Shown here piece after piece: positions 1 through 8,990 of a stretch of 64,000 bases of DNA (positions are counted from its first letter, which is position 1; each line of letters begins with the position of its first letter). Made by a program: the position numbers and the translations under genes. The notes under the pieces are model-generated. The model was not told the origin of the DNA, made no database searches, and saw only the letters and a program-made list of their open reading frames with translations. The DNA is from Massilia sp. erpn (GTDB taxonomy: Bacteria > Pseudomonadota > Gammaproteobacteria > Burkholderiales > Burkholderiaceae_D), in NCBI RefSeq assembly GCF_024400215.1, contig NZ_CP053748.1, positions 3,844,001 to 3,908,000 on the forward strand, read 5' to 3'.

Positions 1-18
1 GCGCAAACGGTGGCGGGC

Positions 19-663
19 TTAGCCGTGCTGGCGGCGCCAAGTGATGAGCTCGGCGATGGTGAGGATGGGCATGGCGTGCTGCTCGGCGAAGCGTTCGATG
101 GCTTCGCCGCGCATCATGGTGCCGTCGGGGTTCATCAGTTCGCACAGCACGCCATACGGTTGCAGACCGGCCAGACGGGCCAGGTCGACCGAGCCTTCGG
201 TGTGGCCGGCGCGTTCCAGCACGCCGCCGGGCGCGGCGCGCAGGGGGAAGATGTGGCCGGGACGGACAATGTCTTCGGGCTTGGCGTGGCGCGCAGTGGC
301 GGCGCGGATGGTGGTGACGCGGTCGGCGGCGGAGACGCCCGTCGTCACGCCGTCGCGCGCTTCGATCGAGACGGTGAACGGGGTGCCGAAGCGGCTGCCG
401 TTTTCGGCGGCCATGGGCGGCAGTTCCAGTTCGCGCACCTTGTCGGCGGGCAGGCACAGGCAGACGATGCCGCTGCATTCGCGGATCAGCAGGGCCATGC
501 TTTCCACCGTCAGCTTGTCGGCGGCGAGTATCAGGTCGGCTTCGTTTTCGCGGTCGAAATCGTCCAGCAGGATGACCGGCACGCCGGCGCGCATGGCTTC
601 CAGTGCCGCGTGGATGCGGCCTTCCAGGTCGGTGCTATGAAGGGTGTAGGAATTGACTAACAT
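19..663 (-). CDS. ribB: 3,4-dihydroxy-2-butanone 4-phosphate synthase
   Basis: RibB converts ribulose 5-phosphate to 3,4-dihydroxy-2-butanone 4-phosphate plus formate, supplying the four-carbon unit of riboflavin in the cytosol. The 214-residue product has the family length for the stand-alone enzyme and is not fused to RibA. Visible family signatures are [10 protein letters not shown] near the N-terminus (metal/substrate-binding acidic loop), the [11 protein letters not shown] segment, and RPGHIFPL followed by [15 protein letters not shown] chose the ATG at 663 because a GAGGAG Shine-Dalgarno lies 6 bases upstream; an in-frame ATG at 681 is too far up and overlaps that site. The gene sits downstream of an FMN riboswitch on the same strand, so its expression should fall when FMN is abundant. 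Identification is secure. Confidence 0.96.
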   Translation of the reverse strand: MLVNSYTLHSTDLEGRIHAALEAMRAGVPVILLDDFDRENEADLILAADKLTVESMALLIRECSGIVCLCLPADKVRELELPPMAAENGSRFGTPFTVSIEARDGVTTGVSAADRVTTIRAATARHAKPEDIVRPGHIFPLRAAPGGVLERAGHTEGSVDLARLAGLQPYGVLCELMNPDGTMMRGEAIERFAEQHAMPILTIAELITWRRQHG

Positions 664-765
664 GTGAAACGCTCCTCGCATAAGTGGGCGAAAAACGCAT
701 CAGGGCAAAGCGAATGAACACGGCTTCCCGTGCCGCGAACGGCGCAGGAAATCGCGCAAAGCGCA

Positions 766-901
766 CATCTTCTTTCATCCGGACTATACCGTCGGCTCTG
801 GCTTCGCACCAGATCTGCTGACCCTGCTTGCGCAGGCGCTCGCGGGCTTGACCGTTGCCGGTCTTACCGCCGGTGGGGAATCGCACCCCGCCCCGAAGAC
901 G
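766..901 (-). ncRNA. FMN riboswitch (RFN element)
   Basis: Read on the minus strand this stretch carries the hallmark RFN blocks in order: a GGGGTGCGATTCCCCACCGG block, GGCGGTAAGACC, GCCCGCGAGCGC, CAGATCTGGTG, AGCCAGAGCCGACGGTATAG, and the closing AGTCCGGATGAAAGAAG. These form the six-helix FMN aptamer. About 100 bases separate it from the ribB start. That leader contains a CACGG-CTTC-CCGTG hairpin (719-732), and the Shine-Dalgarno lies at its end, so control could be by initiation or by termination. I see no strong U-tract terminator in the leader, which makes translational control the simpler guess. Confidence 0.95.
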
Positions 902-942
902 TATTGATTAAGTTGTTGCCCGTCGCCATGACGGGCCGTGGC

Positions 943-948
943 ATTGTA
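943..948 (-). promoter_or_regulatory. Candidate -10 box for ribB leader
   Basis: On the minus strand this reads TACAAT and lies about 40 bases upstream of the riboswitch aptamer, the right place for a sigma-70 promoter. No convincing -35 box is found 16-18 bases further up, so this is only a candidate. Confidence 0.4.
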
Positions 949-1057
949 GCAGCGCCACAAAAAATTTGCTTATGAGGAAAGCTTCTAGCACAAAGATGTT
1001 GCCGTAGTGTATTGTTATTACCCTTGCCAAATTGGCTATCCAGAAAAGCACCACTGC

Positions 1058-3880
1058 ATGAAAACTTCTCTTCGCCTCATTTCCGCCGCCGTGCTGTTCA
1101 GCTGCTCGCTGCTGGCCCAGGCCGACATCAAGCTGGGCGACAAGCTGCCCGTGTCGCCCGCCGTCAAGGTCGGCAAGCTGCCGAACGGCCTGACTTACTA
1201 CATCCAGAAGAATGCGCGTCCGGAAAAGCGCCTGGAGCTGCGCCTGGTGGTGAAGGCCGGTTCCATCCTGGAGGACGAGGACCAGCGCGGCCTGGCCCAC
1301 TTCACCGAGCATATGGCCTTCAACGGCAGCACGAATTTCAAGAAGAACGAGCTGATTTCCTATCTGCAGTCGATCGGCGTGCGCTTCGGCGCCGACCTGA
1401 ATGCTTACACCAGCTTCGACGAAACCGTCTATATGCTGCCGATTCCGACCGATAAGAAGGAGAACGTGGAAACCGGCTTCCAGGTGCTGGAAGACTGGGC
1501 GCATGGCGTGGCCTTCAAGGACGAGGCGATCGAGAGCGAACGTGGCGTGGTGCTGGAAGAGGAGCGCCAGGGCAAGGGCGCCATGGACCGCATCAACAAG
1601 GTGCTGTATCCGAAGCTGCTGAACGGTTCGCGCTACGCCAACCGTCTGCCGATCGGCAAGGTCGAGGTGCTGCGCAACTTCAAGCCGGAGGCGATCCGCC
1701 GCTTTTACCGCGACTGGTATCGTCCCGACCTGATGGCGGTGATCGCGGTCGGCGATATCGAGCCGGCCGAGGCGGAAAAGCTGATCCAGGCCCACTTCGG
1801 CCGCCTGAAGAATCCGGCCAAGCCGCGCGCGCGTCTGTACGCCAAGGTGCCGACCTACAGCAAGCCGGAAGGTGTGGTCATCACCGATCCGGAGGCGGGA
1901 GGCAATGCGGTCATGATCCGCTATCCGATCTTCGCCAAAGCTGAAGGCCAGACCTACGGCGACTACCGCGCCAAGCTGATCGAAGGCCTGTATACCGGCA
2001 TGCTGAACCAGCGCATTGCCGAACTGACGCAGCAGGCCAATCCGCCCTTCCTGTTCGGTGGCGCAGCCATGGACCAGGTGGTGTCGGGCTATCACGCCTT
2101 CAATACGCGCGCCGTGCTGGGCAAGGATGGTGCCCTGCCGGCCATCACGGCCCTGCTGCAGGAAGAGCAGCGCGCGCGCCAGTTCGGCTTCACCGCCGAG
2201 GAGCTGGAGCGCGGCAAGAAGCGCATCCTGCGCGGGATCGAACGCCAGTATCTGGAGCGCGAGAAATCGGAGTCGGGCGCTTTCGTCAGCGAGTACACGC
2301 GCAACTTCCTGACGCAGGAAACCATGTCCGGCATCGAGCATGAGTACAACATCACCAATGAGCTGGTGCCGAAGATCGCACTGGAGGAAGTCAACGCCGC
2401 CTACCGCAAGGCGGTGCCGGCGCAGAAGAACAAGCTGGTGGTGTACACCGGCGCCAGCAAGGCGCAGGCGGCGCTGCCGACGTCGGCCGAGCTGCTGGTC
2501 ACCGCCGCCGCAGCCGAGAAGCAGACCCTGGCCGCGCATGAGGAAAAACAGCTGGCCAGCCAGTTGATGGAAGCGGCGCCGCAAGGCGGCAGCATCGTCA
2601 GCGAAAGCGTGAACGCCAAGCTGGGCACGACGGAGCTGGTGCTGGGCAATGGCGTGAAGGTGGTGCTGAAGCCGAGCGACTTCAAGAACGACCAGGTGCA
2701 GCTGGGCGGCGCGCGCTTCGGCGGCCAATCCCTGTATGGCGTGGCCGATGTGCAGAATGCGCGCTACGCGTCCAGCATTGTCGGCCAGATGGGCATCAAG
2801 AATCTGAGTCCGCTCGATTTGAGCAAGGTCCTGGCAGGCAAGACGGCGCGCGTCTCCCTGAACATTGGCGAACTGTCCGAGTTCGTCAGCGGCGGCTCGG
2901 GCAGCGCCGATATCGAAACCATGCTGCAGCTGGTGTATCTGGGCATGACCCAGCCGCGCCGTGATGAAGCGCTGTTCCAGGCCTTTATCGGCCGTCAAAA
3001 GGAAATCGCCGGCAATTCCCAGGCCGTTCCGGAAGTGAGCTTCATGAACGCCTTCGTCAAGACCATGTTCAACGATAATCCGCTGGCCCCGGGCCTGCCT
3101 AAGCCGGAGGATTTCGACAAGGTGCAGCTGGACCGCGTGCTGGAAATCTACCGCGAGCGTTTCGCCAGCGCGCGCGGCTTCACCTTCAATCTGGTGGGCA
3201 GCTTCGACGTGGAGAAGGTCAAGCCGCTGCTGGTCAGCTATCTGGGCACGCTGCCGGCCGGCGAGATTGTCAGCGAATTCAAGGACCGTGGCGTGCGTCC
3301 GGTGCGCGGCGTGGTCAAGCGCGAAGTGCTCAAGGGAAAAGAGCAAAAGAGCTTGGTGATGCTGACCTTTGCCGGTGACGCGGAGTACTCGCCGGAAGCC
3401 CAGCTGCGCCTGCAGGCGCTGATGGAAGTGTTGAACATCAAGGTCAACGAAGTGCTGCGCGAGCAGAAAGGCTTGATCTATAGCGGCGGCTTCCATGGCG
3501 CCCTGCACAAGCAGCCGTATGGCGCGTATTCGATCACGCTGAACCTGCCTTGCGGTCCGGAGAACGTGGACAAGGTGGTGGCCGCCGCGCTGGAGGAGAT
3601 CCGCAAGGTGCAGGAGAGCGGTCCCGAGGCGGCCGACCTGGCCAAGGTGAAAGAGGGCTGGAGCAAGGGCGACCTGCGCGCCATGCGCGAGAACGGCCAC
3701 TGGCTGTCGCATCTGCAGGCGGTGCAGCAGGACGGCCGCGATCCTGAAGCCATCCTGACCCGCGTTGCGCGCGGCAATGCCATCACGGCGCAGGACGTGC
3801 AGGCCACGGCCAAGCGCTACCTCGATCTGGAAAACTATGTGCAGATGGTACTGAAGCCGGAGCCGAAGGCCGGCGAATGA
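1058..3880 (+). CDS. M16-family zinc metallopeptidase, exported (first of a tandem pair)
   Basis: This 940-residue protein is a full-length two-half M16 (pitrilysin/insulinase-like) peptidase. The inverted zinc motif HFTEH (H81, E84, H85) is present, followed about 75 residues later by ERGVVLEE, which supplies the third metal ligand. A short basic start plus hydrophobic stretch ending LLAQA-D is a Sec signal peptide, so it should act in the periplasm or outside. I chose the ATG at 1058 because it opens the signal peptide; a start at 1007 would add 17 odd residues. The C-terminal half repeats the M16 fold with NLVGSFD and the substrate-binding-like region LREQKGLIYSG. The next gene is a close paralogue overlapping by four bases, so the pair is probably co-translated and may work together, as other paired M16 proteins do. 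The substrate is unknown. Confidence 0.92.
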   Translation: MKTSLRLISAAVLFSCSLLAQADIKLGDKLPVSPAVKVGKLPNGLTYYIQKNARPEKRLELRLVVKAGSILEDEDQRGLAHFTEHMAFNGSTNFKKNELISYLQSIGVRFGADLNAYTSFDETVYMLPIPTDKKENVETGFQVLEDWAHGVAFKDEAIESERGVVLEEERQGKGAMDRINKVLYPKLLNGSRYANRLPIGKVEVLRNFKPEAIRRFYRDWYRPDLMAVIAVGDIEPAEAEKLIQAHFGRLKNPAKPRARLYAKVPTYSKPEGVVITDPEAGGNAVMIRYPIFAKAEGQTYGDYRAKLIEGLYTGMLNQRIAELTQQANPPFLFGGAAMDQVVSGYHAFNTRAVLGKDGALPAITALLQEEQRARQFGFTAEELERGKKRILRGIERQYLEREKSESGAFVSEYTRNFLTQETMSGIEHEYNITNELVPKIALEEVNAAYRKAVPAQKNKLVVYTGASKAQAALPTSAELLVTAAAAEKQTLAAHEEKQLASQLMEAAPQGGSIVSESVNAKLGTTELVLGNGVKVVLKPSDFKNDQVQLGGARFGGQSLYGVADVQNARYASSIVGQMGIKNLSPLDLSKVLAGKTARVSLNIGELSEFVSGGSGSADIETMLQLVYLGMTQPRRDEALFQAFIGRQKEIAGNSQAVPEVSFMNAFVKTMFNDNPLAPGLPKPEDFDKVQLDRVLEIYRERFASARGFTFNLVGSFDVEKVKPLLVSYLGTLPAGEIVSEFKDRGVRPVRGVVKREVLKGKEQKSLVMLTFAGDAEYSPEAQLRLQALMEVLNIKVNEVLREQKGLIYSGGFHGALHKQPYGAYSITLNLPCGPENVDKVVAAALEEIRKVQESGPEAADLAKVKEGWSKGDLRAMRENGHWLSHLQAVQQDGRDPEAILTRVARGNAITAQDVQATAKRYLDLENYVQMVLKPEPKAGE

Positions 3881-6699
3881 CGCTGGCGCAGGTCCGGATC
3901 TGCGTCGTGGCGCTGGCAGCCTGCGTGCTGCCGGCGCATGCCGCCGGGATTGCCAATGCGCTGGATACGCGCATCCCGGTGGCGCCCGAGGCCAGGCTCG
4001 GCAAGCTGGAAAATGGTCTGAGCTACTACATCCGCAAGAACGCGCTGCCGGAAAAGCAGCTGGAATTGCGCCTGGTGGTGAAGGCCGGTTCCATGCAGGA
4101 GGATGAGGACCAGCTCGGCCTGGCCCATTTCACCGAGCATATGGCCTTCAACGGCAGCCGCCATTTCAGGAAGAATGAGCTGGTCTCCTGGCTGCAGTCG
4201 ATCGGCGTGAAGTTTGGCGCCGACCTGAATGCCTACACGAACTTCGACGATACGATCTATCTGCTGCCCCTGCCCACCGGCGACAAGGCGAATGTGGAGA
4301 AGGGCTTTCAGGTACTGGAAGACTGGGCGCATGGCCTGAGCCTGAACGAGGACGATATCGACGCCGAGCGCGGTGTGGTGCTGGAAGAATCCCGCCTGGG
4401 CAAGGGGCCGGGCCAGCGCATGGGGCGCGTGCTGCTGCCCCGGTTGCTGAACGGCAGCCGCTACGCCAGCCGCCTGCCGATCGGCAAGGATGAGGTGCTG
4501 CGCAGCTTCAAACCGGAAGCGCTGCGCCGTTTCTACCGCGACTGGTATCGCCCGGAATTGATGGCAGTGATCGCCGTCGGCGATATCGAACCGGACGAGG
4601 CGGAGCGCCTGATCGCGCGCCATTTCGGCGGCTTGAAGAATCCGGCCCGGCCGCGCGAGCGCGTGGAGACGCCGTTGGCGCCGCAAAGCAAGTCAGGCGC
4701 CGTGGTGGCGACCGATCCTGAGGCCGGCAACAATACACTGGCACTGTGCTATCCCACCCAGCTGCGCAAGCCGCCCCGGACCCACGGCGAGTACCGCGAA
4801 CATCTGCTGCAGCTGCTCTTTCTTGGCGTGCTGGGCGAGCGCCTGGCTGGACGCACGGGTGGCGCGGCGCCGCCCTTTCTGGAGCCGGATACCGGCTTTA
4901 CCCAGTTGGTGGGCGACTACGTCAACTTTCAGGTTTCCGCCATGCCGGGCCAGGATGGCGCTGCCGCCACGCTGGCTGCCCTGGTGCAGGAGGTGGAAAG
5001 GCTGCGCCGCTTCGGCGTGAACGAGCAGGAGCTGGCGCGCTTCAAAAAGATTTATCTGGGCCAGATGGAACGCGCCGATGCGGAGCGCGACAAGGCATGG
5101 TCGGCCGGCTACGCGCAGGGCTTCGTCGCCCACTTCCTGCACCAGGAGCCGCTGGCGGGCGCCGCCTATCAGCTCAAGCTGACGGCGGAGCTGTTCCCCG
5201 GCATCACGCTGGAGGAAGTGAACCGGACGGCGCGCCGGATTCTGGAACCATCCCAGGCCCGGCTGCTGATGTATGCGGGCGGGGAGGAGAAGCCGGTGCC
5301 GTCCGCTGCGCAGCTGCTGGCCGCGCTGGAGGCGGCGCAGAAAGACAAGGTGGAGGCGCAGGAGTCGCGGCCGCTGCCCGCCAGCCTGATGGCGGCACGT
5401 CCGTCCGGCGGCCGCATCGCCAATGAAAGCGTGAATAAAGTGCCGGGCACGACGGAACTGGTGCTGGGCAATGGCGTGACAGTGGTGCTGCGCCCGAGCG
5501 ATTTTCAGAACGATGAGGTGCTGCTGGGCGCTGTGCGCCATGGCGGCTATTCGCTGTATGAAGGCGACGACTATCTCAACGCCTATTACGCCAGCCTCTT
5601 GATCATGAGCATGGGCATGGGGGATTTTGCCGAACAGGATATCGCCAAGATCCTGGCTGGACAGAATGCCACCGTCAACTTCAACATCAATGAGCTGGAA
5701 GAGCGCATCGACGGCGCCTCCAGCCGGCGCGATATCGAAAGCATGCTGCAGCTGCTGCATATGAGCATGCTGCAGCCGCGCATGGAGGAAGCACGCTTCC
5801 GCGCTTCCGTCGATGGCTGGAGGGAGGCAATGCTCAATCCGCATCCGGACCTGGAGACGTATATGTTCAATGAGCTGAATGCCATCCTGTTCCACGGCCA
5901 GCCGCGTGGCCTGCGGCAGACCCCGGAGGATATGGATAAGCTCAAGCTGGAGCGCGCCCATGCCATTTTCAAGGAGAGGATGGGCAATGCCCAGGGCTTG
6001 ACCTTCTATCTCGTTGGCAGCTTCGATCCGGAACAGGTCAAGCCGCTGCTGGCCAGCTACCTGGGCACCTTGCCGGTCCACGCCTTGCCGGAGCAGGCGC
6101 GGGACCACGGCGTGCGTCCGGCGCGCGGCGTGATCAAGCGCGAGCTGCGCAAGGGCATGGAGGAGCAGGGCATCGTGCTGCTCACGTTCCGCGGCGAGGC
6201 GCCTTACAGCATGGCCGCGCGCACGGCGCTGGAGGCGCTGCTGGAGGTACTGAATATCCGTATCAACGAGGTATTGCGCGAGCAGCAAAGCCTGATTTAC
6301 AGCGGCTACGCGAGAGGGTGGCTGGACGAACTGCCGTACCAGAACTACGGCATGGTCTTGTATCTGCCTTGCGCGCCAGAAAACACGGCCAAGGTGATCG
6401 CTGCCATCGCCACCGAGGTGCGCAGGCTGCAGGCGCAGGGGCCGGAGGCGGCCGACCTGGACAAGGTCAAGGCCAACTGGCGCATCGGCAACCGCCATCA
6501 GCTGCGCAGCAACGGCTACTGGCTGGAGCAGCTGATGGCGGCGCGCATGGAGAAGATCGATCCGGAACTCTTCCTGCATTTCGAGGAGCGCTTCGAGAAG
6601 CTCTCCAGCGCGGAGCTGCAGCTTGCCGCGCAGCGCTATCTCGACCCCGCCAATTATGTGGAGCTGACGCTCAAGCCGGAGAACAAGGCGGGGCGGTGA
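3877..6699 (+). CDS. M16-family zinc metallopeptidase, exported (second of a tandem pair)
   Basis: This is a 940-residue paralogue of the preceding gene; its ATG overlaps that gene's stop (ATGA), implying translational coupling. It keeps an active-looking zinc site, HFTEH (H84, E87, H88), followed by ERGVVLEE, so neither member is an obviously dead subunit. The first 22 residues (ending ACVLPAHA) look like a signal peptide. Long stretches match the first copy residue for residue in the N-terminal catalytic lobe, while the C-terminal lobe has diverged more. That suggests an old tandem duplication followed by specialisation. Its substrate is not deducible from sequence. Confidence 0.92.
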   Translation: MTLAQVRICVVALAACVLPAHAAGIANALDTRIPVAPEARLGKLENGLSYYIRKNALPEKQLELRLVVKAGSMQEDEDQLGLAHFTEHMAFNGSRHFRKNELVSWLQSIGVKFGADLNAYTNFDDTIYLLPLPTGDKANVEKGFQVLEDWAHGLSLNEDDIDAERGVVLEESRLGKGPGQRMGRVLLPRLLNGSRYASRLPIGKDEVLRSFKPEALRRFYRDWYRPELMAVIAVGDIEPDEAERLIARHFGGLKNPARPRERVETPLAPQSKSGAVVATDPEAGNNTLALCYPTQLRKPPRTHGEYREHLLQLLFLGVLGERLAGRTGGAAPPFLEPDTGFTQLVGDYVNFQVSAMPGQDGAAATLAALVQEVERLRRFGVNEQELARFKKIYLGQMERADAERDKAWSAGYAQGFVAHFLHQEPLAGAAYQLKLTAELFPGITLEEVNRTARRILEPSQARLLMYAGGEEKPVPSAAQLLAALEAAQKDKVEAQESRPLPASLMAARPSGGRIANESVNKVPGTTELVLGNGVTVVLRPSDFQNDEVLLGAVRHGGYSLYEGDDYLNAYYASLLIMSMGMGDFAEQDIAKILAGQNATVNFNINELEERIDGASSRRDIESMLQLLHMSMLQPRMEEARFRASVDGWREAMLNPHPDLETYMFNELNAILFHGQPRGLRQTPEDMDKLKLERAHAIFKERMGNAQGLTFYLVGSFDPEQVKPLLASYLGTLPVHALPEQARDHGVRPARGVIKRELRKGMEEQGIVLLTFRGEAPYSMAARTALEALLEVLNIRINEVLREQQSLIYSGYARGWLDELPYQNYGMVLYLPCAPENTAKVIAAIATEVRRLQAQGPEAADLDKVKANWRIGNRHQLRSNGYWLEQLMAARMEKIDPELFLHFEERFEKLSSAELQLAAQRYLDPANYVELTLKPENKAGR

Positions 6700-6765
6700 G
6701 CGCTTTTCCCTGTTTATGTGATAGCCTTGTGTTTCTGATAAGCCGCTCGCAGAGAGGAGACATCC

Positions 6766-7293
6766 ATGATCAAAAAAATCAGCCTTGGCCTCATCGTCAT
6801 TTTCCTCATAATCCTCGGCCTGGCCGCCTCCAAGCCGGACACCTTCATCGTGCAGCGCAGTACCACCATCAAGGCGCCCCCTGAAAAAATCGTCGCTTAC
6901 CTGAACGACTTCCACAACTGGCAAGCCTGGTCGCCGTGGGAGAAGCTCGACCCGAAAATGCAGCGTAGATTTGAAGGCCCGCAGAGCGGCAAGGGTGCCG
7001 CTTACGCCTGGAACGGCAACGATGAGGTGGGGCAGGGCCGTATGGAGATCGTCGACAATCCCAGTCCTGCCAAGGTCAGCGTCAAGCTTGAATTCATACG
7101 CCCCTTCGCTTCGCAGAACAGTGCCGACTTCAGCCTGCAGCCGGACGGCGACGGCACCCTGGTCAACTGGTCCATGAGCGCCCCCATGCCCTTTGTCTCG
7201 AAGCTCATGAGCGTCTTCCTCAGCATGGACAAGATGATCGGCAAGGACTTCGAAAAAGGCCTGGCGCAACTGAAGTCCGTCGCCGAGAAATAG
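6766..7293 (+). CDS. SRPBCC-fold (polyketide cyclase-like) membrane-anchored protein
   Basis: This 175-residue protein begins with one hydrophobic segment (about residues 5-21) and continues with a START/SRPBCC-type lipid-pocket domain. The opening VQRSTTIKAPPEKIVAYLNDFHNWQAWSPW is the usual family start. GAGAGGAGA lies just upstream of the ATG and fixes the start. Proteins of this type bind hydrophobic ligands or act as small cyclase-like proteins, but most small bacterial members have no known function. It lies 66 bases after the M16 pair on the same strand and may share their transcript. Confidence 0.8.
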   Translation: MIKKISLGLIVIFLIILGLAASKPDTFIVQRSTTIKAPPEKIVAYLNDFHNWQAWSPWEKLDPKMQRRFEGPQSGKGAAYAWNGNDEVGQGRMEIVDNPSPAKVSVKLEFIRPFASQNSADFSLQPDGDGTLVNWSMSAPMPFVSKLMSVFLSMDKMIGKDFEKGLAQLKSVAEK

Positions 7294-7386
7294 TGTTGTA
7301 GCCCGTGTATGGGGCGCGTGCAAACGGTCCGGCAGGCATATACTAAGGATATTGCCGCGCAAGCGTCCTTCACGCCGAGGTATGCC

Positions 7387-7824
7387 ATGAAAACCCCGTT
7401 TACGCTTGCCCTGGGCGCCGCGGCGCTGTTCGGCGTGGCGACGGCCGCTGCGGTGGCCTTGCCGGTGCGCGACGACCATCCGATTGTCGGCACCTGGCGC
7501 TTTGTGGTGCCGGACGGCTCCTGCCATGAGGTCTACCGCATCCGCGCCGACGGTACCTCCCTGATTACCAGCGCCTCGGAAGTGGCGGAGACCGAGTTTG
7601 TGATCGCCGACCAGCCCGATGAACAGGGCTTCTACGCCTCCAGCGACAAGATCGTGAAGGACAACGGCAAGCAGGATTGCACCGGCGAGATTACCCAGGT
7701 CGGCCAGTCGGTGGCCAGCTTCATCCTGTTCCATCCCTCCAAGAATATGTTCCTGATGTGCCATAAACGCGACACGAAGACCTGCATCGGTCCCTTCGTG
7801 CGGGTGCGCGGCAGCGAGGTTTAG
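7387..7824 (+). CDS. Small exported protein of unknown function
   Basis: I do not recognise a named family. The 145-residue product starts with a signal-peptide-like segment (KTPFTLALGAAALFGVATAAAVA). The remainder resembles a small lipocalin-like beta domain, with GTWRFVVPDGSC at its start and four cysteines (in GSC, QDC, LMC and KTC) that could form two disulfides in the periplasm. I start at the ATG at 7387 because it opens the signal peptide; an earlier in-frame start at 7309 would bury it. The stop codon overlaps that of the convergent AraC-type gene by four bases. Confidence 0.7.
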   Translation: MKTPFTLALGAAALFGVATAAAVALPVRDDHPIVGTWRFVVPDGSCHEVYRIRADGTSLITSASEVAETEFVIADQPDEQGFYASSDKIVKDNGKQDCTGEITQVGQSVASFILFHPSKNMFLMCHKRDTKTCIGPFVRVRGSEV

Positions 7825-8870
7825 GCGCCCAGCGCCTGCTCGCGCCAGGCGCCAGGGTTGCGGCCGGCCCATTCCTTGAAGGCGTGGGTGAAGGCGCTCT
7901 GCTCCTGGAAGCCAAGCAGGAAGGCGATGTCCACCAGGCTCAAGCCAGGCTGGCGCAGATAATCCTGGGCCAGGGCGAAGCGCGCCTGGTCCAGCACCTG
8001 CTGGAAGCTGGCGCCGGCCTCGGCCAGCTTGCGCTGCAGGGTGCGTGGACTGAGTTTCAATTCCTCGGCCACGGGCGCCAGGCGGCCCTGGCCTTGGGCC
8101 AGGCCGCGCAGGATGGCAGCGTGCACCTGGGCCACCACATCGGCTTGCGCCCGGGCGGCGCGCTGGCGCAGCAATTGTTCCGCGTGCTGCTGCAAGACCG
8201 GATAGAGGCTGACGTCGGCATTCGGCACTGGCCATTGCAGCATGCGCGCATCGAAATAGCCGATATTGGCGCCGGCGCCGAAGCGGGGCAGGGTGCCGAG
8301 CACGCGCTGGTATTCGCCATGGCCGGCCGGATCGCCGCCATCGTGCATCAGGGCCAGCGCGCCGGTCGGCAGCTGCTGGCCCGCCAGCCAGTTGCCGAAT
8401 ACGCGGATGCCGGCGAACACGCTGTCCACCAGATGGCGCTGGGCCACCGGATAGTGGCTATGCCAGCAATAGGCCGCCGTGCCGTCTTCCACCCGCAACT
8501 CCGAACGGCCCAGGTCATGGGCCAGCTGCTCGTAACGCATGGTCTGTTCCAGCGCCTGGCCGAAGTCGCGGCAACTGAGCAGGATCAGGCCGTACACGCT
8601 GTAGGTGCCCAGTTTGACGCGCTCGCCCACATGCAGGCCGAAATGCGGATCGCTGCACAAGGCGGCGCCGGCATCGAGCAGGCGCACGTAGCTATCGGCT
8701 GGCAAGGCGTCGAGCAGCGGCGTCAGCGTGCCGGCTTCCAGGCCGGCCGCCTGTTCCAGCGCCGCCGCCTGCACCCCGCGCGCCGCCGCCGCTTCCAGCA
8801 GGGGCTGCAGATAGGAGCCGGCCACGCGCCCGGCAGTGGTGCGCGGCGCTTCAGGCGGGGAACTTGGCAT
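7821..8870 (-). CDS. AraC-family transcriptional regulator
   Basis: This 349-residue protein has the two-part layout of the OruR/ArgR-like AraC branch. An N-terminal Arabinose_bd-type sensor domain covers about residues 20-205 (DPHFGLHVGERVKLGTYSVYG is typical). The C-terminal double helix-turn-helix runs from about residue 255, with LSPRTLQRKL in the first motif and VDIAFLLGFQEQSAFTHAFKEW in the second. It is divergent from the FAD oxidase-GlpD-FGGY kinase operon and likely controls it in response to a pathway metabolite. No clear Shine-Dalgarno precedes the ATG. Confidence 0.9.
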   Translation of the reverse strand: MPSSPPEAPRTTAGRVAGSYLQPLLEAAAARGVQAAALEQAAGLEAGTLTPLLDALPADSYVRLLDAGAALCSDPHFGLHVGERVKLGTYSVYGLILLSCRDFGQALEQTMRYEQLAHDLGRSELRVEDGTAAYCWHSHYPVAQRHLVDSVFAGIRVFGNWLAGQQLPTGALALMHDGGDPAGHGEYQRVLGTLPRFGAGANIGYFDARMLQWPVPNADVSLYPVLQQHAEQLLRQRAARAQADVVAQVHAAILRGLAQGQGRLAPVAEELKLSPRTLQRKLAEAGASFQQVLDQARFALAQDYLRQPGLSLVDIAFLLGFQEQSAFTHAFKEWAGRNPGAWREQALGA

Positions 8871-8904
8871 AATCGAACAAGGCTGGTGTCATGAATGCGC
8901 AATA

Positions 8905-8967
8905 CCGCCAGCGGCTGGCGGCTTAATCTTGTGTCAATGACTAATGGTGCTTGCCAGTATAGCAAGC
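8905..8967. promoter_or_regulatory. Two inverted repeats between divergent AraC regulator and operon
   Basis: The intergenic region holds a perfect 7-base inverted repeat with a 3-base loop (CCGCCAG-CGG-CTGGCGG, 8905-8921) and a second perfect 6-base repeat with a 7-base spacer (GCTTGC-CAGTATA-GCAAGC, 8949-8967). The second lies just upstream of the FAD oxidase ribosome site, and its spacer contains a -10-like TATA. Either could be an operator, although AraC proteins more often bind direct repeats. Confidence 0.4.
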
Positions 8968-8990
8968 GCCTCGCACAGGGGACAAGAACG

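Noticed and set aside
908..3712. Long minus-strand ORF of 934 codons opposite the first M16 gene
   Set aside because: It is a GC-rich shadow of a clear peptidase gene; its protein is rich in His, Gln, Arg and Ala with no domain.
4693..8235. Minus-strand ORF of 1180 codons across several genes
   Set aside because: It crosses the second M16 gene and two clear plus-strand genes and encodes low-complexity sequence.
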